A stretch of 64,000 nucleotides of DNA from assembly GCA_945913285.1 (NCBI GenBank), contig CAMEDD010000005.1, forward strand, positions 1-64,000. Direction: 5' to 3'. Below, in pieces: positions 16,256 through 25,091 of the stretch (the stretch's first letter is position 1; each line of letters begins with the position of its first letter). Under the pieces are notes generated by a model. That model did no database searches, was not told where the DNA came from, and worked only from the letters and a program-made list of their open reading frames with translations. The stretch is from Candidatus Sulfopaludibacter sp. SbA3. Lineage in GTDB: Bacteria > Pseudomonadota > Alphaproteobacteria > Caulobacterales > Hyphomonadaceae. Both the position numbers and the translations under genes were made by a program.

Positions 16256-16852
16256 ATGGGTCGCCGCATACTGAACGCGCCGCGCCGCGCCGGATTGGGT
16301 CTGATGGCTGCTGTCCTGTTGTCCGGCTGCGCCTGTTTCCCGGGCTTGCGGGGGCCTGCAACGCCGCCGCCGACCGCGCAGCAAGTCGATGCCTTTGGTC
16401 CGATGGCAGGCCTCGTCGGCAAGACCTGGCGCAGCGAACCGGTTGGCGGCGGCGAGACGGGCCCGGCCGACATTTCCAAATGGAGCTGGGATCTCGGCGG
16501 CCGCGTTATTGTCTCCCGCCACGCCCTCGAAGACGGCTCCTATGGCGGTGTCACCTATATCTACGAGAACAGCCAGACGGGCAGCTTGGACTATGTCTAT
16601 GTGACCAGCGCCGGTTTCCACACAACCGGAACCTATCAGCTTGCCGGCGATGACAGCTGGACCGCCGAGGAAGCTGTCATCGGCCATGAAACGATCACCC
16701 GCGTGCGTTCGACCGGCCGGATCACGCCCGACGGGCGGATGGCGGTGACGTCAGAATACTTCGCCGAGGACGCATGGTCGCCGGGCCGCAATGTAATCTA
16801 CGTCCCGGTGAAGGCAAAGATTCCGGAGATCACGGGCCAGCTGGCGCAATGA
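16256..16852 (+). CDS. Lipoprotein of unknown function (lipocalin-like beta pattern)
   Basis: 198 residues. The signal peptide has lipobox LLSGC (Cys25), followed by a Pro/Thr linker and then alternating strands: LVGKTWRSEPVGGG, WSWDLGGRVIVSRHALEDG, GGVTYIYENSQTGSLDYVYVTSAG. This looks like a small beta-barrel of the kind often annotated as DUF1579-like or lipocalin-like, but no residue pattern settles it. AGACCAGGA precedes the ATG at 16256. Its stop overlaps the next ATG (ATGA). Confidence 0.6.
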   Translation: MGRRILNAPRRAGLGLMAAVLLSGCACFPGLRGPATPPPTAQQVDAFGPMAGLVGKTWRSEPVGGGETGPADISKWSWDLGGRVIVSRHALEDGSYGGVTYIYENSQTGSLDYVYVTSAGFHTTGTYQLAGDDSWTAEEAVIGHETITRVRSTGRITPDGRMAVTSEYFAEDAWSPGRNVIYVPVKAKIPEITGQLAQ

Positions 16853-17538
16853 CGTCGCGGTTCTTTGACCCGTCGGAACTTGTTCGGGCCTACCGGGATC
16901 CGCTGAGCTGGGTCAGCCTTGCGGTGGACCTCGCGCCGGTCTGGGCCGTTTTCGTGTTTGGCTGGACAGCCACCCCGCTCGTCGCGCTCTACTGGCTCGA
17001 AAACATCGTCATCGGCGTCTTCACGATCCTGCGCATGATCGGCACGGCGCTCTCCTCGGTCGTGAGCTTGGCAATGGCGCTGTTCATGGTGCCGTTCTTC
17101 TTCTTTCATTATGGCATTTTCTGCTTCGTGCACGGAATATTCGTGCGCGTATTCGCCGGCGGCGGAGATGGCGGCGAGTTCGAGCCCGTCTCGCTCATCA
17201 ACTGGGCGATCGGTACGGCGCCGGAAATGGTTGGCTTCGTGGCGGCCATCGCCGGGGTCAGCCTGCTCTATTACGTGTTTGATTTTCTTGGCCGCGGTGA
17301 GTACAAGACCAGCAATCCGCAGGTCGAGATGTTCTCCCCGTACGGGCGGATTGTTACGCTGCATGTGGCCATCATCCTGGGCGCGGGCGTTGCCTTCTCG
17401 CTCGATGAGCCGCTCGCGGGCGTCCTGCTGCTGATCTTCATCCGCGTTGTATTCGGCATCGTGATGACCGTATTGCGGCAAAGGAAACGCGATGCACGAG
17501 TTGGCGCCGCCGAAAGCGTTGCCGATGACGCTGCGTGA
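16849..17538 (+). CDS. DUF6498-like multi-pass membrane protein
   Basis: 229 residues with five or six predicted transmembrane helices. The first has ATPLVALYWLENIVIG, a W-x-E-N element characteristic of DUF6498 proteins. FFFFHYGIFCFVHGIF forms the third or fourth helix. The start is the ATG in the ATGA overlap with the upstream lipoprotein. The role is unknown. The C-terminus is cytosolic and basic (RQRKRDAR). Confidence 0.65.
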   Translation: MTSRFFDPSELVRAYRDPLSWVSLAVDLAPVWAVFVFGWTATPLVALYWLENIVIGVFTILRMIGTALSSVVSLAMALFMVPFFFFHYGIFCFVHGIFVRVFAGGGDGGEFEPVSLINWAIGTAPEMVGFVAAIAGVSLLYYVFDFLGRGEYKTSNPQVEMFSPYGRIVTLHVAIILGAGVAFSLDEPLAGVLLLIFIRVVFGIVMTVLRQRKRDARVGAAESVADDAA

Positions 17539-17550
17539 CCGGATGATGTC

Positions 17551-18183
17551 TTGAGCCCCATCCTCTATCTCGACTATGCGGGCGTCGCGGTGTTCGCGGC
17601 GACCGGCGCGCTGGCGGCCTCGCGCAAGCAACTCGACATCATCGGATTCCTGTTCTTCGCGGGGATGACCGCGGTGGGCGGCGGCACGGTGCGCGACCTG
17701 ATCCTGGGCGTGCCAGTGTTCTGGGTGGCGGACCCGGCCTACCTTGTGGTGTGCGGGTTGACGGCGGCGCTGGTGTACCTGACCGCGCACCTGTTCGAGT
17801 CCCGCTACAAACTGCTGCTCTGGCTCGATGCGATCGGGCTCGCGGCGTACTGCGTGTTCGGCGCGTGGAAGGGGCTCGACGTGACCGGCTCGCCCGTGGT
17901 GGCGGTCGTTATGGGGGTCCTGACGGCGACGTTCGGAGGCATTCTGCGCGACCAGCTGGCGGGTGAGCCGTCGGTTCTGCTGCGGCCCGAGATCTACATC
18001 ACGGCGGCCATGGTGGGGGCAGGGGTCTATACGGGGCTCGACCTTGCGGGCCTGCCGCTCATGCTGGCGGCGCTGCCGGCGGCGGTGGCGGCGTTTGCGA
18101 TCCGGGGCGGGGCGATGAAGTTCGGCTGGTCGTTTCCGCCCTACAAGGGAAGGCCAGGCCGCAAGCCTGAGGATATTCTGTGA
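17551..18183 (+). CDS. TRIC-like cation channel protein (UPF0126/YicG family)
   Basis: 210-residue inner-membrane protein with seven helices arranged as two homologous halves. The glycine hinges are visible in each half: GMTAVGGGTVRDLILG (residues 31-46) and MGVLTATFGGILRDQLAG. This duplicated GG-x-x-RD signature defines prokaryotic TRIC homologues, which form trimeric potassium/cation pores. The start is TTG at 17551; no in-frame ATG gives a better N-terminus, and the first helix begins at once (YLDYAGVAVFAATGALAA). It lies 12 bp after the DUF6498-like gene. Confidence 0.85.
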   Translation: MSPILYLDYAGVAVFAATGALAASRKQLDIIGFLFFAGMTAVGGGTVRDLILGVPVFWVADPAYLVVCGLTAALVYLTAHLFESRYKLLLWLDAIGLAAYCVFGAWKGLDVTGSPVVAVVMGVLTATFGGILRDQLAGEPSVLLRPEIYITAAMVGAGVYTGLDLAGLPLMLAALPAAVAAFAIRGGAMKFGWSFPPYKGRPGRKPEDIL

Positions 18184-18252
18184 CGGAACAAAGTTGACGC
18201 CTCGTGACGCCTCGTGCAGGGTGAGCTGCGGACAGATTTCAGGGCATTTTTC

Positions 18253-18876
18253 ATGGCGGATTTCGAGGGCGAAGCGCGCGCGAGCGGCAAGCGGGCGAAT
18301 ACCAAGGTGGCGAACCGGCGGGCGATCCTGGCAGCGGCGCGCCGGGTGTTCGCCATGATCGGCTATGAAGCCACGACCGTGCGGGACATCATCCGGGCAA
18401 CGGAACTCGCCTCCGGCACCTTCTACAATTATTTCAAATCGAAAGAGGAAGTGTTTCAGGCGATTGCCGAGGATTCGACCTACCGGTTCCGCGCGCACCT
18501 GTCGGATGTACGGGCCAGGACGAATTCGCTGGAAGACTATATCGAGCACGCCTTCCGCGCCTATTTCAGCTTCATCGCCGAGGAGAATGAGGAAGCGATC
18601 AAGGCCGGGGCGCCGCACATCGCGCTGATGGGCGTTCGGGTGGATACGCCCGAGATGCTCGCGGTGGCGGAGGAAATCCGCGCTGATCTCGAACGATCCC
18701 TGTCGGGCGATGCGGCCGTGGGGCTCGACCTTGAATACCTCACCGCAGCCGCAATTGGCATTGCCCGCGAGATGGGCGATTGCATGCTGCAGCGCCGGCC
18801 CGTGGACGTGGAAGGCGCGGCGCGCTTTGCCTCCGGCCTCGTGCTCGCCGGCGGACGGGCGATGATGAGCCGCTGA
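18253..18876 (+). CDS. TetR-family transcriptional regulator
   Basis: 207-residue repressor. The N-terminal helix-turn-helix comprises AILAAARRVFAMIGYEATTVRDIIRATELASGT... up to FYNYFKSKEEVFQA, the classic TetR DNA-binding domain (about residues 20-65). The C-terminal ligand domain is helical and of unknown specificity. The ATG at 18253 is chosen; a GTG at 18214 would add 13 residues. It lies 95 bp upstream of an HSL-type hydrolase on the same strand and may regulate it or the downstream oxidoreductase. Confidence 0.85.
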   Translation: MADFEGEARASGKRANTKVANRRAILAAARRVFAMIGYEATTVRDIIRATELASGTFYNYFKSKEEVFQAIAEDSTYRFRAHLSDVRARTNSLEDYIEHAFRAYFSFIAEENEEAIKAGAPHIALMGVRVDTPEMLAVAEEIRADLERSLSGDAAVGLDLEYLTAAAIGIAREMGDCMLQRRPVDVEGAARFASGLVLAGGRAMMSR

Positions 18877-18971
18877 CATTTCCCGCGGGTTACGCCATAG
18901 CTTCGCCTATTGGCGAGACCCGCGAACCGTCGCATCACCAAACGCTGAACATCCTGAAGGAGATCGCCGTC

Positions 18972-20021
18972 ATGAGCCTGCAGCGCTTCATTGCGAAAGC
19001 CGTTTCCAGCCTGCCCGGCAATCTGATTGTCAAGCTGTCGGGCGGAGAGCCGATGACCGTGGGCGGGCGCACGCTGGAGCCGCAGCTCCAGATGATCGCC
19101 TGGAACGGTAGGGCTGCGCCGCCGATGTCGTCCCTGCCGGCAGAAACCGTGCAAGCGGCCGTCAAGACGCAGCTCGCCTTGCTCGAAGACGTGGCGAGCT
19201 ATGGGGCGGGGGCGGAAGACCTGACGATCCCGGGGCCGGATGGCAATACGATCCCGGCGCGCCTCTACCGGCCCTCGGCGCAGGACCCGCGCCATCCGCT
19301 GATCGTCTATTTCCACATGGGCGGCGGCGTGATCGGCGATCTTGAAACCTGCAATGCCTGGTGCGCGGCGCTCGCGCTCGGGACGCAGGCGCTAGTGTTG
19401 TCGGTCGATTACCGGCTGGCGCCGCAGCACAAGTTTCCGGCGGGGCTGAATGACTGTATCGCGGCCTATAAATGGGCCCTGGCGAATGCCGAGACGTTCC
19501 GCGCGCCTGCCGGCAAGGCGGCTGTGGGCGGCGACAGCATGGGTGGGAATTTCTCGGCGATCATCAGCCAGCAGATGAAACGAGAGGGCGGGCCGGTGCC
19601 TGTGCTGCAGCTGCTGATCTATCCGGCGATCGACATTTCGAAGGACTATCCCTCCAAGAAGACCTTCGCGAAGACCTTTTCGCTGAGCCAGGACACGATG
19701 GACTGGTTCATGAAACAGTACCTGCCGGAAGGCACAAATCTGGCCGATCTTCGTATCTCGCCGGGACATTCGGCTGACCTGTCCGGATTGCCGCCCGCAG
19801 TCGTGATAACGGCCGGGCACGATCCGTTATCGGATGAAGGCGATGAATATGCGCAGCGCCTGAAGGCGGCGGGTGTACCGGTGGTGCACAAGCGGTACGA
19901 CCAGCTGGCGCATGCCTTCACGGCGTTCACCTTCATCTCGCCAGGCTCCAAAGCCGCCTGCCAGGAGATCGCGGGGATGGTGCACGATATCTACGCCAAG
20001 GCGGCGAGACAGCTCGCGTGA
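18972..20021 (+). CDS. Alpha/beta hydrolase, hormone-sensitive-lipase (HSL) group
   Basis: 349-residue esterase/lipase. The oxyanion-hole motif of the HSL group is HMGGG (usually HGGG) in IVYFHMGGGVIGD, and the nucleophile elbow is GDSMGG. GHDPLSDEG carries the Asp and LAHAFTAF the His. SVDYRLAPQHKFPAGLNDC is the standard HSL segment. AAGGAG lies eight bases before the ATG at 18972. The substrate is probably a short-chain ester. Its TGA overlaps the GTG of the following quinone-oxidoreductase-like gene, making a coupled pair. Confidence 0.85.
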   Translation: MSLQRFIAKAVSSLPGNLIVKLSGGEPMTVGGRTLEPQLQMIAWNGRAAPPMSSLPAETVQAAVKTQLALLEDVASYGAGAEDLTIPGPDGNTIPARLYRPSAQDPRHPLIVYFHMGGGVIGDLETCNAWCAALALGTQALVLSVDYRLAPQHKFPAGLNDCIAAYKWALANAETFRAPAGKAAVGGDSMGGNFSAIISQQMKREGGPVPVLQLLIYPAIDISKDYPSKKTFAKTFSLSQDTMDWFMKQYLPEGTNLADLRISPGHSADLSGLPPAVVITAGHDPLSDEGDEYAQRLKAAGVPVVHKRYDQLAHAFTAFTFISPGSKAACQEIAGMVHDIYAKAARQLA

Positions 20022-21001
20022 CGGCGTCGATGCGCGCGCTGGTCTGCCGGGAGCTGTTGCCGGATTATGCCGGCGTCGTGCTGGAAGACCGGCCCCTGCC
20101 TGAGCCGGGCGCCGGGCAGGTGCGTGTACGGATCAAGGCATCGAGTCTGAACTTCCCCGACCTCCTGATGACCGAGGGCAAGTACCAGCTGAAGCCGGAC
20201 CTGCCCTTCGTGCTGGGCATGGAGTTTGCGGGTGAGGTGGACGCCTTGGGTGAGGGCGCCAACGGGTTTGCCCCCGGTGATGCGGTGGTGGGCGGCAACC
20301 GTATTGGCGCGTTCGCTGAGTATGCAACGGTGCCAGCTGCGGCACTGCGCCGTAAGCCGGAGGCGATCAGCTTTGCGGCAGCGGCGTCGTATGGTGCGGC
20401 CTACCTCACAGCCTATGTCGCGCTGGTGCGACGTGGCAACCTGCAACCGGGCGAGACGCTGCTGGTGCATGGTGCGAGCGGCGGGGTGGGCCTCGCGGCA
20501 GTGGATGTGGGGCGGTTGCTCGGCGCTACGGTGATCGCGACGTCGGCGTCCGAGGCGAAGCGGCGTGTGCTGACGGAGTATGGCGCCGATCATGTGCTGC
20601 CAGATACTGGCTTTCGCGAGCGCGTGAAGGAGTTGACCAGCGGGCGCGGCGCGGATGTGATCTACGATCCGGTCGGCGGCGATGTGTTTGATGAAAGCGT
20701 GCGCTGCATCGCGTTTGACGGCCGGCTTCTGGTGATCGGTTTCACGTCGGGGCGTATTCCCTCCGTGAACGTCAACATGCCGCTGATCAAGGGTTTCTCG
20801 GTTATCGGTGTGCGGGCTGGTGAGTATGGCCGGCAGTTTCCGGAACGCGGGCGCGAGAATGTCGCTGCGATCTGGGAATGGGCCGAATGGGGCAAGGTGC
20901 ACCCGCGCGTCCATGCCGAAGTGCCGCTGGCGGACTGGCGCCGGGCATTCGAGATGATGCGCAGCCGCGAAGTTGTGGGAAAAGTCGCGATCGTGATGTA
21001 A
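20018..21001 (+). CDS. NADPH:quinone oxidoreductase-like MDR protein
   Basis: 327-residue zinc-free medium-chain reductase. The GroES-like N-terminal half has VRIKASSLNFPDLLMTEGKY and LPFVLGMEFAGEV. The NADPH-binding Rossmann half opens with LVHGASGGVGLAAVDVGRLLG and continues with GRGADVIYDPVGGDVFDES, all quinone-reductase traits. It starts at GTG 20018 inside GTGA, coupled to the esterase; an ATG four codons later is possible. It likely reduces quinones or enones, perhaps products of the neighbouring esterase. A hairpin follows the stop. Confidence 0.85.
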   Translation: MTASMRALVCRELLPDYAGVVLEDRPLPEPGAGQVRVRIKASSLNFPDLLMTEGKYQLKPDLPFVLGMEFAGEVDALGEGANGFAPGDAVVGGNRIGAFAEYATVPAAALRRKPEAISFAAAASYGAAYLTAYVALVRRGNLQPGETLLVHGASGGVGLAAVDVGRLLGATVIATSASEAKRRVLTEYGADHVLPDTGFRERVKELTSGRGADVIYDPVGGDVFDESVRCIAFDGRLLVIGFTSGRIPSVNVNMPLIKGFSVIGVRAGEYGRQFPERGRENVAAIWEWAEWGKVHPRVHAEVPLADWRRAFEMMRSREVVGKVAIVM

Positions 21002-21005
21002 AGGG

Positions 21006-21030
21006 CCCTCTCCCGCCTCGCGGGACAGGG
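21006..21030. terminator. Hairpin between convergent genes
   Basis: CCCTCTCCCGC pairs with GCGGGACAGGG around a CTC loop (one two-base internal mismatch). It lies directly after the + strand stop at 21001 and ahead of the - strand stop at 21040. There is no long U tract, so termination is inferred from position and stem strength. Confidence 0.4.
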
Positions 21031-21039
21031 GTTTGGAAA

Positions 21040-21942
21040 TCAGACGGTCCGCTTGGCCTTGTCGGCGGCGTTGGTGGCTTCGATGGCGGAGCGGGCAGCG
21101 GCCCATTGTTCATCGCCCCAGCCCGTCAGCATGCTGAAGTTTCCGCCCGACGCGTTGTACATTGCGCCGTCGATGGCGATGGTCTGGCCGTTGATGTATT
21201 CCGCGCCGGGGCCCATGAGCAGGACGGCGAGGTTGACAAGTTCATGCATCTCGCCGACGCGGCCCATGGGGTTGGCGACGCCTCGCTCCATGCGCTCGGC
21301 CCCGTCAGCGTCCGGCGAGAGTCGTTTCGACATGCCTTCGGTCGGGAAGGGGCCGGGCGCGATGGCATTGAAGCGCAGGCCGTAGCGGCCCCATTCGACG
21401 GCGAGCGACTGGGTCATCGTGTTGACGGCGGCTTTGGACATCGCCGAGGGCACGACGAATGGCCCGCCATTCCAGACCCAGGTCGTGAGGATCGAGCAGA
21501 CGCTGCCGCGTGTCTTGCCTTCGATCCAGCGCTTGCCGATGTCCTGCGTCATGTAGAACGTGCCGCGGAAGACGATGTTGGAGATGGCATCGAAGCCGCG
21601 GATCGAGAGGTCTTCTGTGCGTGAGATGAAGTTGCCGGCGGCATTGTTGATGAGGCCGGTGAGGGGGCCATGCTTCGCCCAGATCGTGTCGTTCATGTCA
21701 TGAATGGCTTCGGCGACGCGGATGTCGCAGGCGTGCGGGACGACCTTGCCGCCATGCTTGCCCATAAGCTCTTTTGCAGTCTCTTCGCAGACGCCGCCAC
21801 GCCGGCCGCAGATGTGGACTTCGGCGCCGAGTTTCAGGAATCCTTCGGCCATTTCCTTGCCAAGTCCGGTGCCGCCGCCCGTGACCAGGATACGCTCGCC
21901 CTTCATCAGGCCGTCTTTGAACATGAGTTTCGAGGTATCCAT
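21040..21942 (-). CDS. SDR-family oxidoreductase (2,4-dienoyl-CoA reductase-like)
   Basis: 300-residue short-chain dehydrogenase. The cofactor motif TGGGTGLG is near residue 21, NNAAG near 103, a catalytic Ser in SILTTW, and the final SAMSKAAV segment has S-x3-K where a Y-x3-K is usual. That change is typical of the peroxisomal/bacterial 2,4-dienoyl-CoA reductase subgroup (no catalytic Tyr). FNAIAPGPFPTEG and the C-terminal YINGQTIAIDG also match. The likely role is oxidation of unsaturated fatty acids. A GGGAGAG ribosome site supports the ATG at 21942. Confidence 0.85.
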   Translation of the reverse strand: MDTSKLMFKDGLMKGERILVTGGGTGLGKEMAEGFLKLGAEVHICGRRGGVCEETAKELMGKHGGKVVPHACDIRVAEAIHDMNDTIWAKHGPLTGLINNAAGNFISRTEDLSIRGFDAISNIVFRGTFYMTQDIGKRWIEGKTRGSVCSILTTWVWNGGPFVVPSAMSKAAVNTMTQSLAVEWGRYGLRFNAIAPGPFPTEGMSKRLSPDADGAERMERGVANPMGRVGEMHELVNLAVLLMGPGAEYINGQTIAIDGAMYNASGGNFSMLTGWGDEQWAAARSAIEATNAADKAKRTV

Positions 21943-22006
21943 TTGTCTCTCCCAGCGGGTCGGTCTATTTTGAATGGTTATACTACCACTTTCAGCGGAG
22001 ACACCC

Positions 22007-22423
22007 ATGAAACGAATGCTTGTTGCGGCTGCCCTTGCGTCACTGTTTGCCGGCTCGGCGGCGGCTGATCCGTTTGATGTGTTCGGCACGTTCAAGCTGC
22101 CGGACGGGGGATCGCATGTGCAGATCGCCGACTGCGGAGACGGCTCGCCTTGCGGCAAGATCGTGTGGATCGACGCGAAGGATTTGCCTTCGGGCATGAA
22201 GCCAGCGGAGGTAAAGAATCCGAAGGGCGAAAAGATCCTCGGTTACAAGCTGCTGCAGGGCTTTGCCAAGAAGGCGAAGGACTGGCGCGGCGGCAAGATC
22301 CACGATCCGATGGAACTGAAAACCTACGACTCGCGGCTGAAGCGGCTGACGGATGGCAACCTCGAAGTCAAAGGCTGCGTCGGTCCGGTCTGCCAGACGC
22401 AGATCTGGAAACCGGTGTCCTAG
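22007..22423 (+). CDS. Exported DUF2147-family protein
   Basis: 138 residues with a Sec signal peptide (AALASLFAGSAAA). The mature protein has the DUF2147 pattern: an early strand G-TFKLPDGGSHVQIADC, CGKIVWID, GEKILGYKLLQGF, then WRGGKIHDP followed by the C-terminal L-VKGCVGPVCQTQIWKPV. These periplasmic proteins fold as a small beta-barrel and have no established activity. The start at 22007 places the signal peptide first. It is divergent from the SDR gene across 64 bp. Confidence 0.85.
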   Translation: MKRMLVAAALASLFAGSAAADPFDVFGTFKLPDGGSHVQIADCGDGSPCGKIVWIDAKDLPSGMKPAEVKNPKGEKILGYKLLQGFAKKAKDWRGGKIHDPMELKTYDSRLKRLTDGNLEVKGCVGPVCQTQIWKPVS

Positions 22424-22486
22424 GGACCGGCTTGCCATGCGCCGGGATTGGCGCAAGCTGGAACGATAGAAGGCTGGGAGGAAAAC

Positions 22487-23524
22487 ATGCCGGATACCAA
22501 TCGCCGCTGGCTGCTGGCGTCGCGCCCGCAGGGGATGATCAAGGACAGCGATTTCCGCCTCGATGAAGGCCCCGTGCCGGAGCCGGGCGAGGGCGAGTTC
22601 CTCGTCCGGGTGACGTACCTTTCCTTTGACCCGACGCAGCGCGGCTGGCTGGCGGCCGATACCTACCTGCCGGCCGTCAAGATCGGCGCGCCGGTGCGGG
22701 CCGGAGCGATCGGGCAGGTCATCCAGTCAAACCATCCGGGCTTCAAGCCGGGGCAGATGGTGCAGGGTACCTTCGGCTGGCAGGAATATGTGGTCTCGAA
22801 GGGCATGACCGAAACCGGGCCGGTGGCGCCGGTACGCGCCGGCGTCTCGCCGGAACAGGCGCTGGGTGTGTTCGGCGTGACGGGGCTGACGGCCTGGTTC
22901 GGGCTGACGGATGTTGGCCAGCCGAAGGCGGGCGACACGGTGCTCGTTTCCGGCGCGGCGGGCGCGACAGGATCGGTGGTCGTGCAGGTGGCGAAGGCGC
23001 TCGGCTGCAAGGTTATCGGCATTGCCGGCGGCAAGGACAAGTGCGCCTGGGTGGTGCAGGTGGCGGGCGCGGATGCGTGCATCGATTACAAGTCGGAGAA
23101 CGTCGCGGCCGAGATCAAGGCCCATGCGCCGAAGGGCGTGAACGTTGTGTTCGAGAATGTCGGCGGGGAAATCCTCGAGGCGGCGCTGATGAACCTGGCC
23201 CTCCGGGCACGGATTGTTCTGTGCGGCGGGATCTCATCTTACAATGCCGAGGATATCTCCAAGATGCATGGCCTGCGCAACTACATGCAGCTGACTGTGA
23301 TGCGGGCGAGGATGGAGGGCTTCATCATCCTCGACTATGCGCCGCGCTGGGGCGAGGGCGTCGCCGGGCTCGGCAAGCTGATCGCGGAGGGCAAGCTGAA
23401 GACGGTCGAGGACGTCCAGCACGGGTTCGAGAATTGCCCGGCAACGCTTCGGCGGCTGTTCGAAGGCAAGAATGTCGGAAAGCAGCTGCTCAAGCTGACC
23501 GCCCCGCCGCTACCCGTCGTCTAG
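22487..23524 (+). CDS. NADP-dependent MDR oxidoreductase (CurA/leukotriene B4 dehydrogenase-like)
   Basis: 345-residue zinc-free alkenal/one oxidoreductase. The N-terminal YLSFDPTQRGWLA is the hallmark of the LTB4DH/CurA group (double-bond reductases for enones). The NADP site follows as VLVSGAAGATGSVVVQVAKALG, then CKVIGIAGGKDKC and ENVGGEILEAAL. The start at 22487 has GGGAGGA seven bases upstream. It is monocistronic on the + strand. It and the gene at 20018 form two related reductases in one neighbourhood, alongside an SDR. Confidence 0.88.
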   Translation: MPDTNRRWLLASRPQGMIKDSDFRLDEGPVPEPGEGEFLVRVTYLSFDPTQRGWLAADTYLPAVKIGAPVRAGAIGQVIQSNHPGFKPGQMVQGTFGWQEYVVSKGMTETGPVAPVRAGVSPEQALGVFGVTGLTAWFGLTDVGQPKAGDTVLVSGAAGATGSVVVQVAKALGCKVIGIAGGKDKCAWVVQVAGADACIDYKSENVAAEIKAHAPKGVNVVFENVGGEILEAALMNLALRARIVLCGGISSYNAEDISKMHGLRNYMQLTVMRARMEGFIILDYAPRWGEGVAGLGKLIAEGKLKTVEDVQHGFENCPATLRRLFEGKNVGKQLLKLTAPPLPVV

Positions 23525-23577
23525 AGCGATGCCCGCTCAAGTGGGTACCGGTTGAGCCGAAAACACCGCACCAGGCG

Positions 23578-23955
23578 CTAAGGCTCTTTCCGGAACGGCA
23601 TCTGGACCAGTCGCCAGAGCGACCAGAGGGGCAGGACGACCACTGCGCCAGCGAGGGCCGGTTTCCAGAAGCTGTCGAAGGCCCAGCCGATGGCCGTGAA
23701 GGCGCGGTTGAAGATGGCCGTCACCGCGCCGCCAAGATCGAACGTGGCGCCGGTTGGCGCAAAGTCGAGGGCGAGAACGAAGAAACCCGTCAGCGTGCTG
23801 AGACCGAGCAGGCTGAAGGCTTGCCCGATCGTCAGGCTGAATGTGCGTGCAAGGAAGGATTTCCGCGGTGGCAGCGCCGTTCCGGCGGGCGGCGGGGGAG
23901 ATGCCGCTTCGGCGGGCGCAGCTGTCTCTGCGGGCGGGCTTGGCGGCGTCGTCAT
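23578..23955 (-). CDS. Small membrane protein downstream of mscS
   Basis: 125 residues: a Pro/Ala/Glu-rich cytosolic N-terminus (about 30 residues), then two predicted transmembrane helices (FSLLGLSTLTGFFVLALDF and ALAGAVVVLPLWSLWRLV). There is no recognisable family. Its ATG overlaps the TGA of the MscS gene (ATGA), so it is third in a coupled unit with the TspO-like and MscS genes. Confidence 0.65.
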   Translation of the reverse strand: MTTPPSPPAETAAPAEAASPPPPAGTALPPRKSFLARTFSLTIGQAFSLLGLSTLTGFFVLALDFAPTGATFDLGGAVTAIFNRAFTAIGWAFDSFWKPALAGAVVVLPLWSLWRLVQMPFRKEP

Positions 23956-25091
23956 TTGGGGCTGGGGTCTTTCGTCGGCGCGGCGTCCCGGCCGGTCGCA
24001 TAGTCCACCTGAACCTGGTGCGGATAGGGGATCGAAATGCCTTCACGGTCGAAAGCTAGCTTGACGACACGCAGCAGGTCCGCGCGGATGTCCACGACAT
24101 CCGATGTGGCGACCCAGGCGCGCAGACGCAGCTTCACGCTCCAGTCCGCCAGTTCGTGCACGCCCGTCCAGGTCGTGTCTTTCTGCAGAACCTGTTCATG
24201 CGCGTTGACGGTGTCGCGCAGCACTTTGAGCGCATGGTCGAGGTCATCTTCGTAGGAGACGTCGAAGAACAGGTCGAGGCGGCGCTGTTCCTCGGCCGTG
24301 AAGTTGATCAGCGGGTCGCCCCAGACCTTGTCATTGGTGATCGAGACGATCTTGTTGTCGATCTGGCGCAGCGATGTGGTGAAGGGCGTGATGTTGGTGA
24401 TGGTGCCGTCGAGGCCCGCAACGCTGACATAATCGCCGATGCGGAATGGGCGGAAGACCGCGAGCATCACGCCGGCGGCAACGGACTTCAGCGTGTCCTG
24501 CAGCGCGAGGCCGATGGCGAGACCGGCGGCGCCGAGAACCGCGGCGAGCGAGGCGGCGGGGAAGCCGAGCTGCGACAGCGCGAAGACAATCGCGACAGCG
24601 AAGATGATGTATTTGATCAACGAGGCCGAGAAGGCGATCAGCGTATCGTCGGCGCCGGAATGGGCGGAAGCCTTGGCGCCGAACCGGCGGAGCGAGCGGG
24701 ACAAGGTATTGGCGACGACGAAGGCGGCGACAAGGATGACGCTCGCGGCGAACGCGCCCGGGCCGTGCTTCTCTACGAGGATGTGCCAGTCATAGCCCGC
24801 AAGGCCGAGCGGCAGCGGCATCATCAGGATGAAGGCGAAGAAGCGCCCGGTTGAGGCGGCAAGATCCCAGGATGTGCCCTCGAAGGGCTGGTCCTTGGGC
24901 GTGAGGCGGCGGCCTGCGAACAGGATCAGGAACTTGATCAGCGAGGCGACGAGCCAGATCAGGCCGACGGAGGCGATCACGAGGCCCCATTTCGCCGCGT
25001 CCGGCCAGATTGCGGCGGCCCATACGGGCCAGCCGGATGTGTCTAGGCCAAGCAGGAAATCGGACGGGGTGAGGAGTGTGAGTCGGGTCAT
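23952..25091 (-). CDS. Mechanosensitive ion channel, MscS family
   Basis: 379-residue inner-membrane channel. Four or more helices are followed by the pore helix with its Gly/Ala packing, AAVLGAAGLAIGLALQDTLKSVAAGVMLA, the beta domain entry FRPFRIGDYVSVAGLDGTITNI, and a soluble vestibule ending near QVQVDYATG. It relieves osmotic downshock. The start is the ATG at 25091, which overlaps the TGA of the upstream TspO-like gene (ATGA). There is an extended N-terminal membrane section compared with E. coli MscS (286 residues). Confidence 0.9.
   Translation of the reverse strand: MTRLTLLTPSDFLLGLDTSGWPVWAAAIWPDAAKWGLVIASVGLIWLVASLIKFLILFAGRRLTPKDQPFEGTSWDLAASTGRFFAFILMMPLPLGLAGYDWHILVEKHGPGAFAASVILVAAFVVANTLSRSLRRFGAKASAHSGADDTLIAFSASLIKYIIFAVAIVFALSQLGFPAASLAAVLGAAGLAIGLALQDTLKSVAAGVMLAVFRPFRIGDYVSVAGLDGTITNITPFTTSLRQIDNKIVSITNDKVWGDPLINFTAEEQRRLDLFFDVSYEDDLDHALKVLRDTVNAHEQVLQKDTTWTGVHELADWSVKLRLRAWVATSDVVDIRADLLRVVKLAFDREGISIPYPHQVQVDYATGRDAAPTKDPSPK

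Noticed and set aside
23041-24003. Long + strand frame overlapping the MDR oxidoreductase and the small membrane protein
   Set aside because: It crosses the oxidoreductase stop and is composed of Arg/Gly-rich shadow sequence. Both real genes explain the region.
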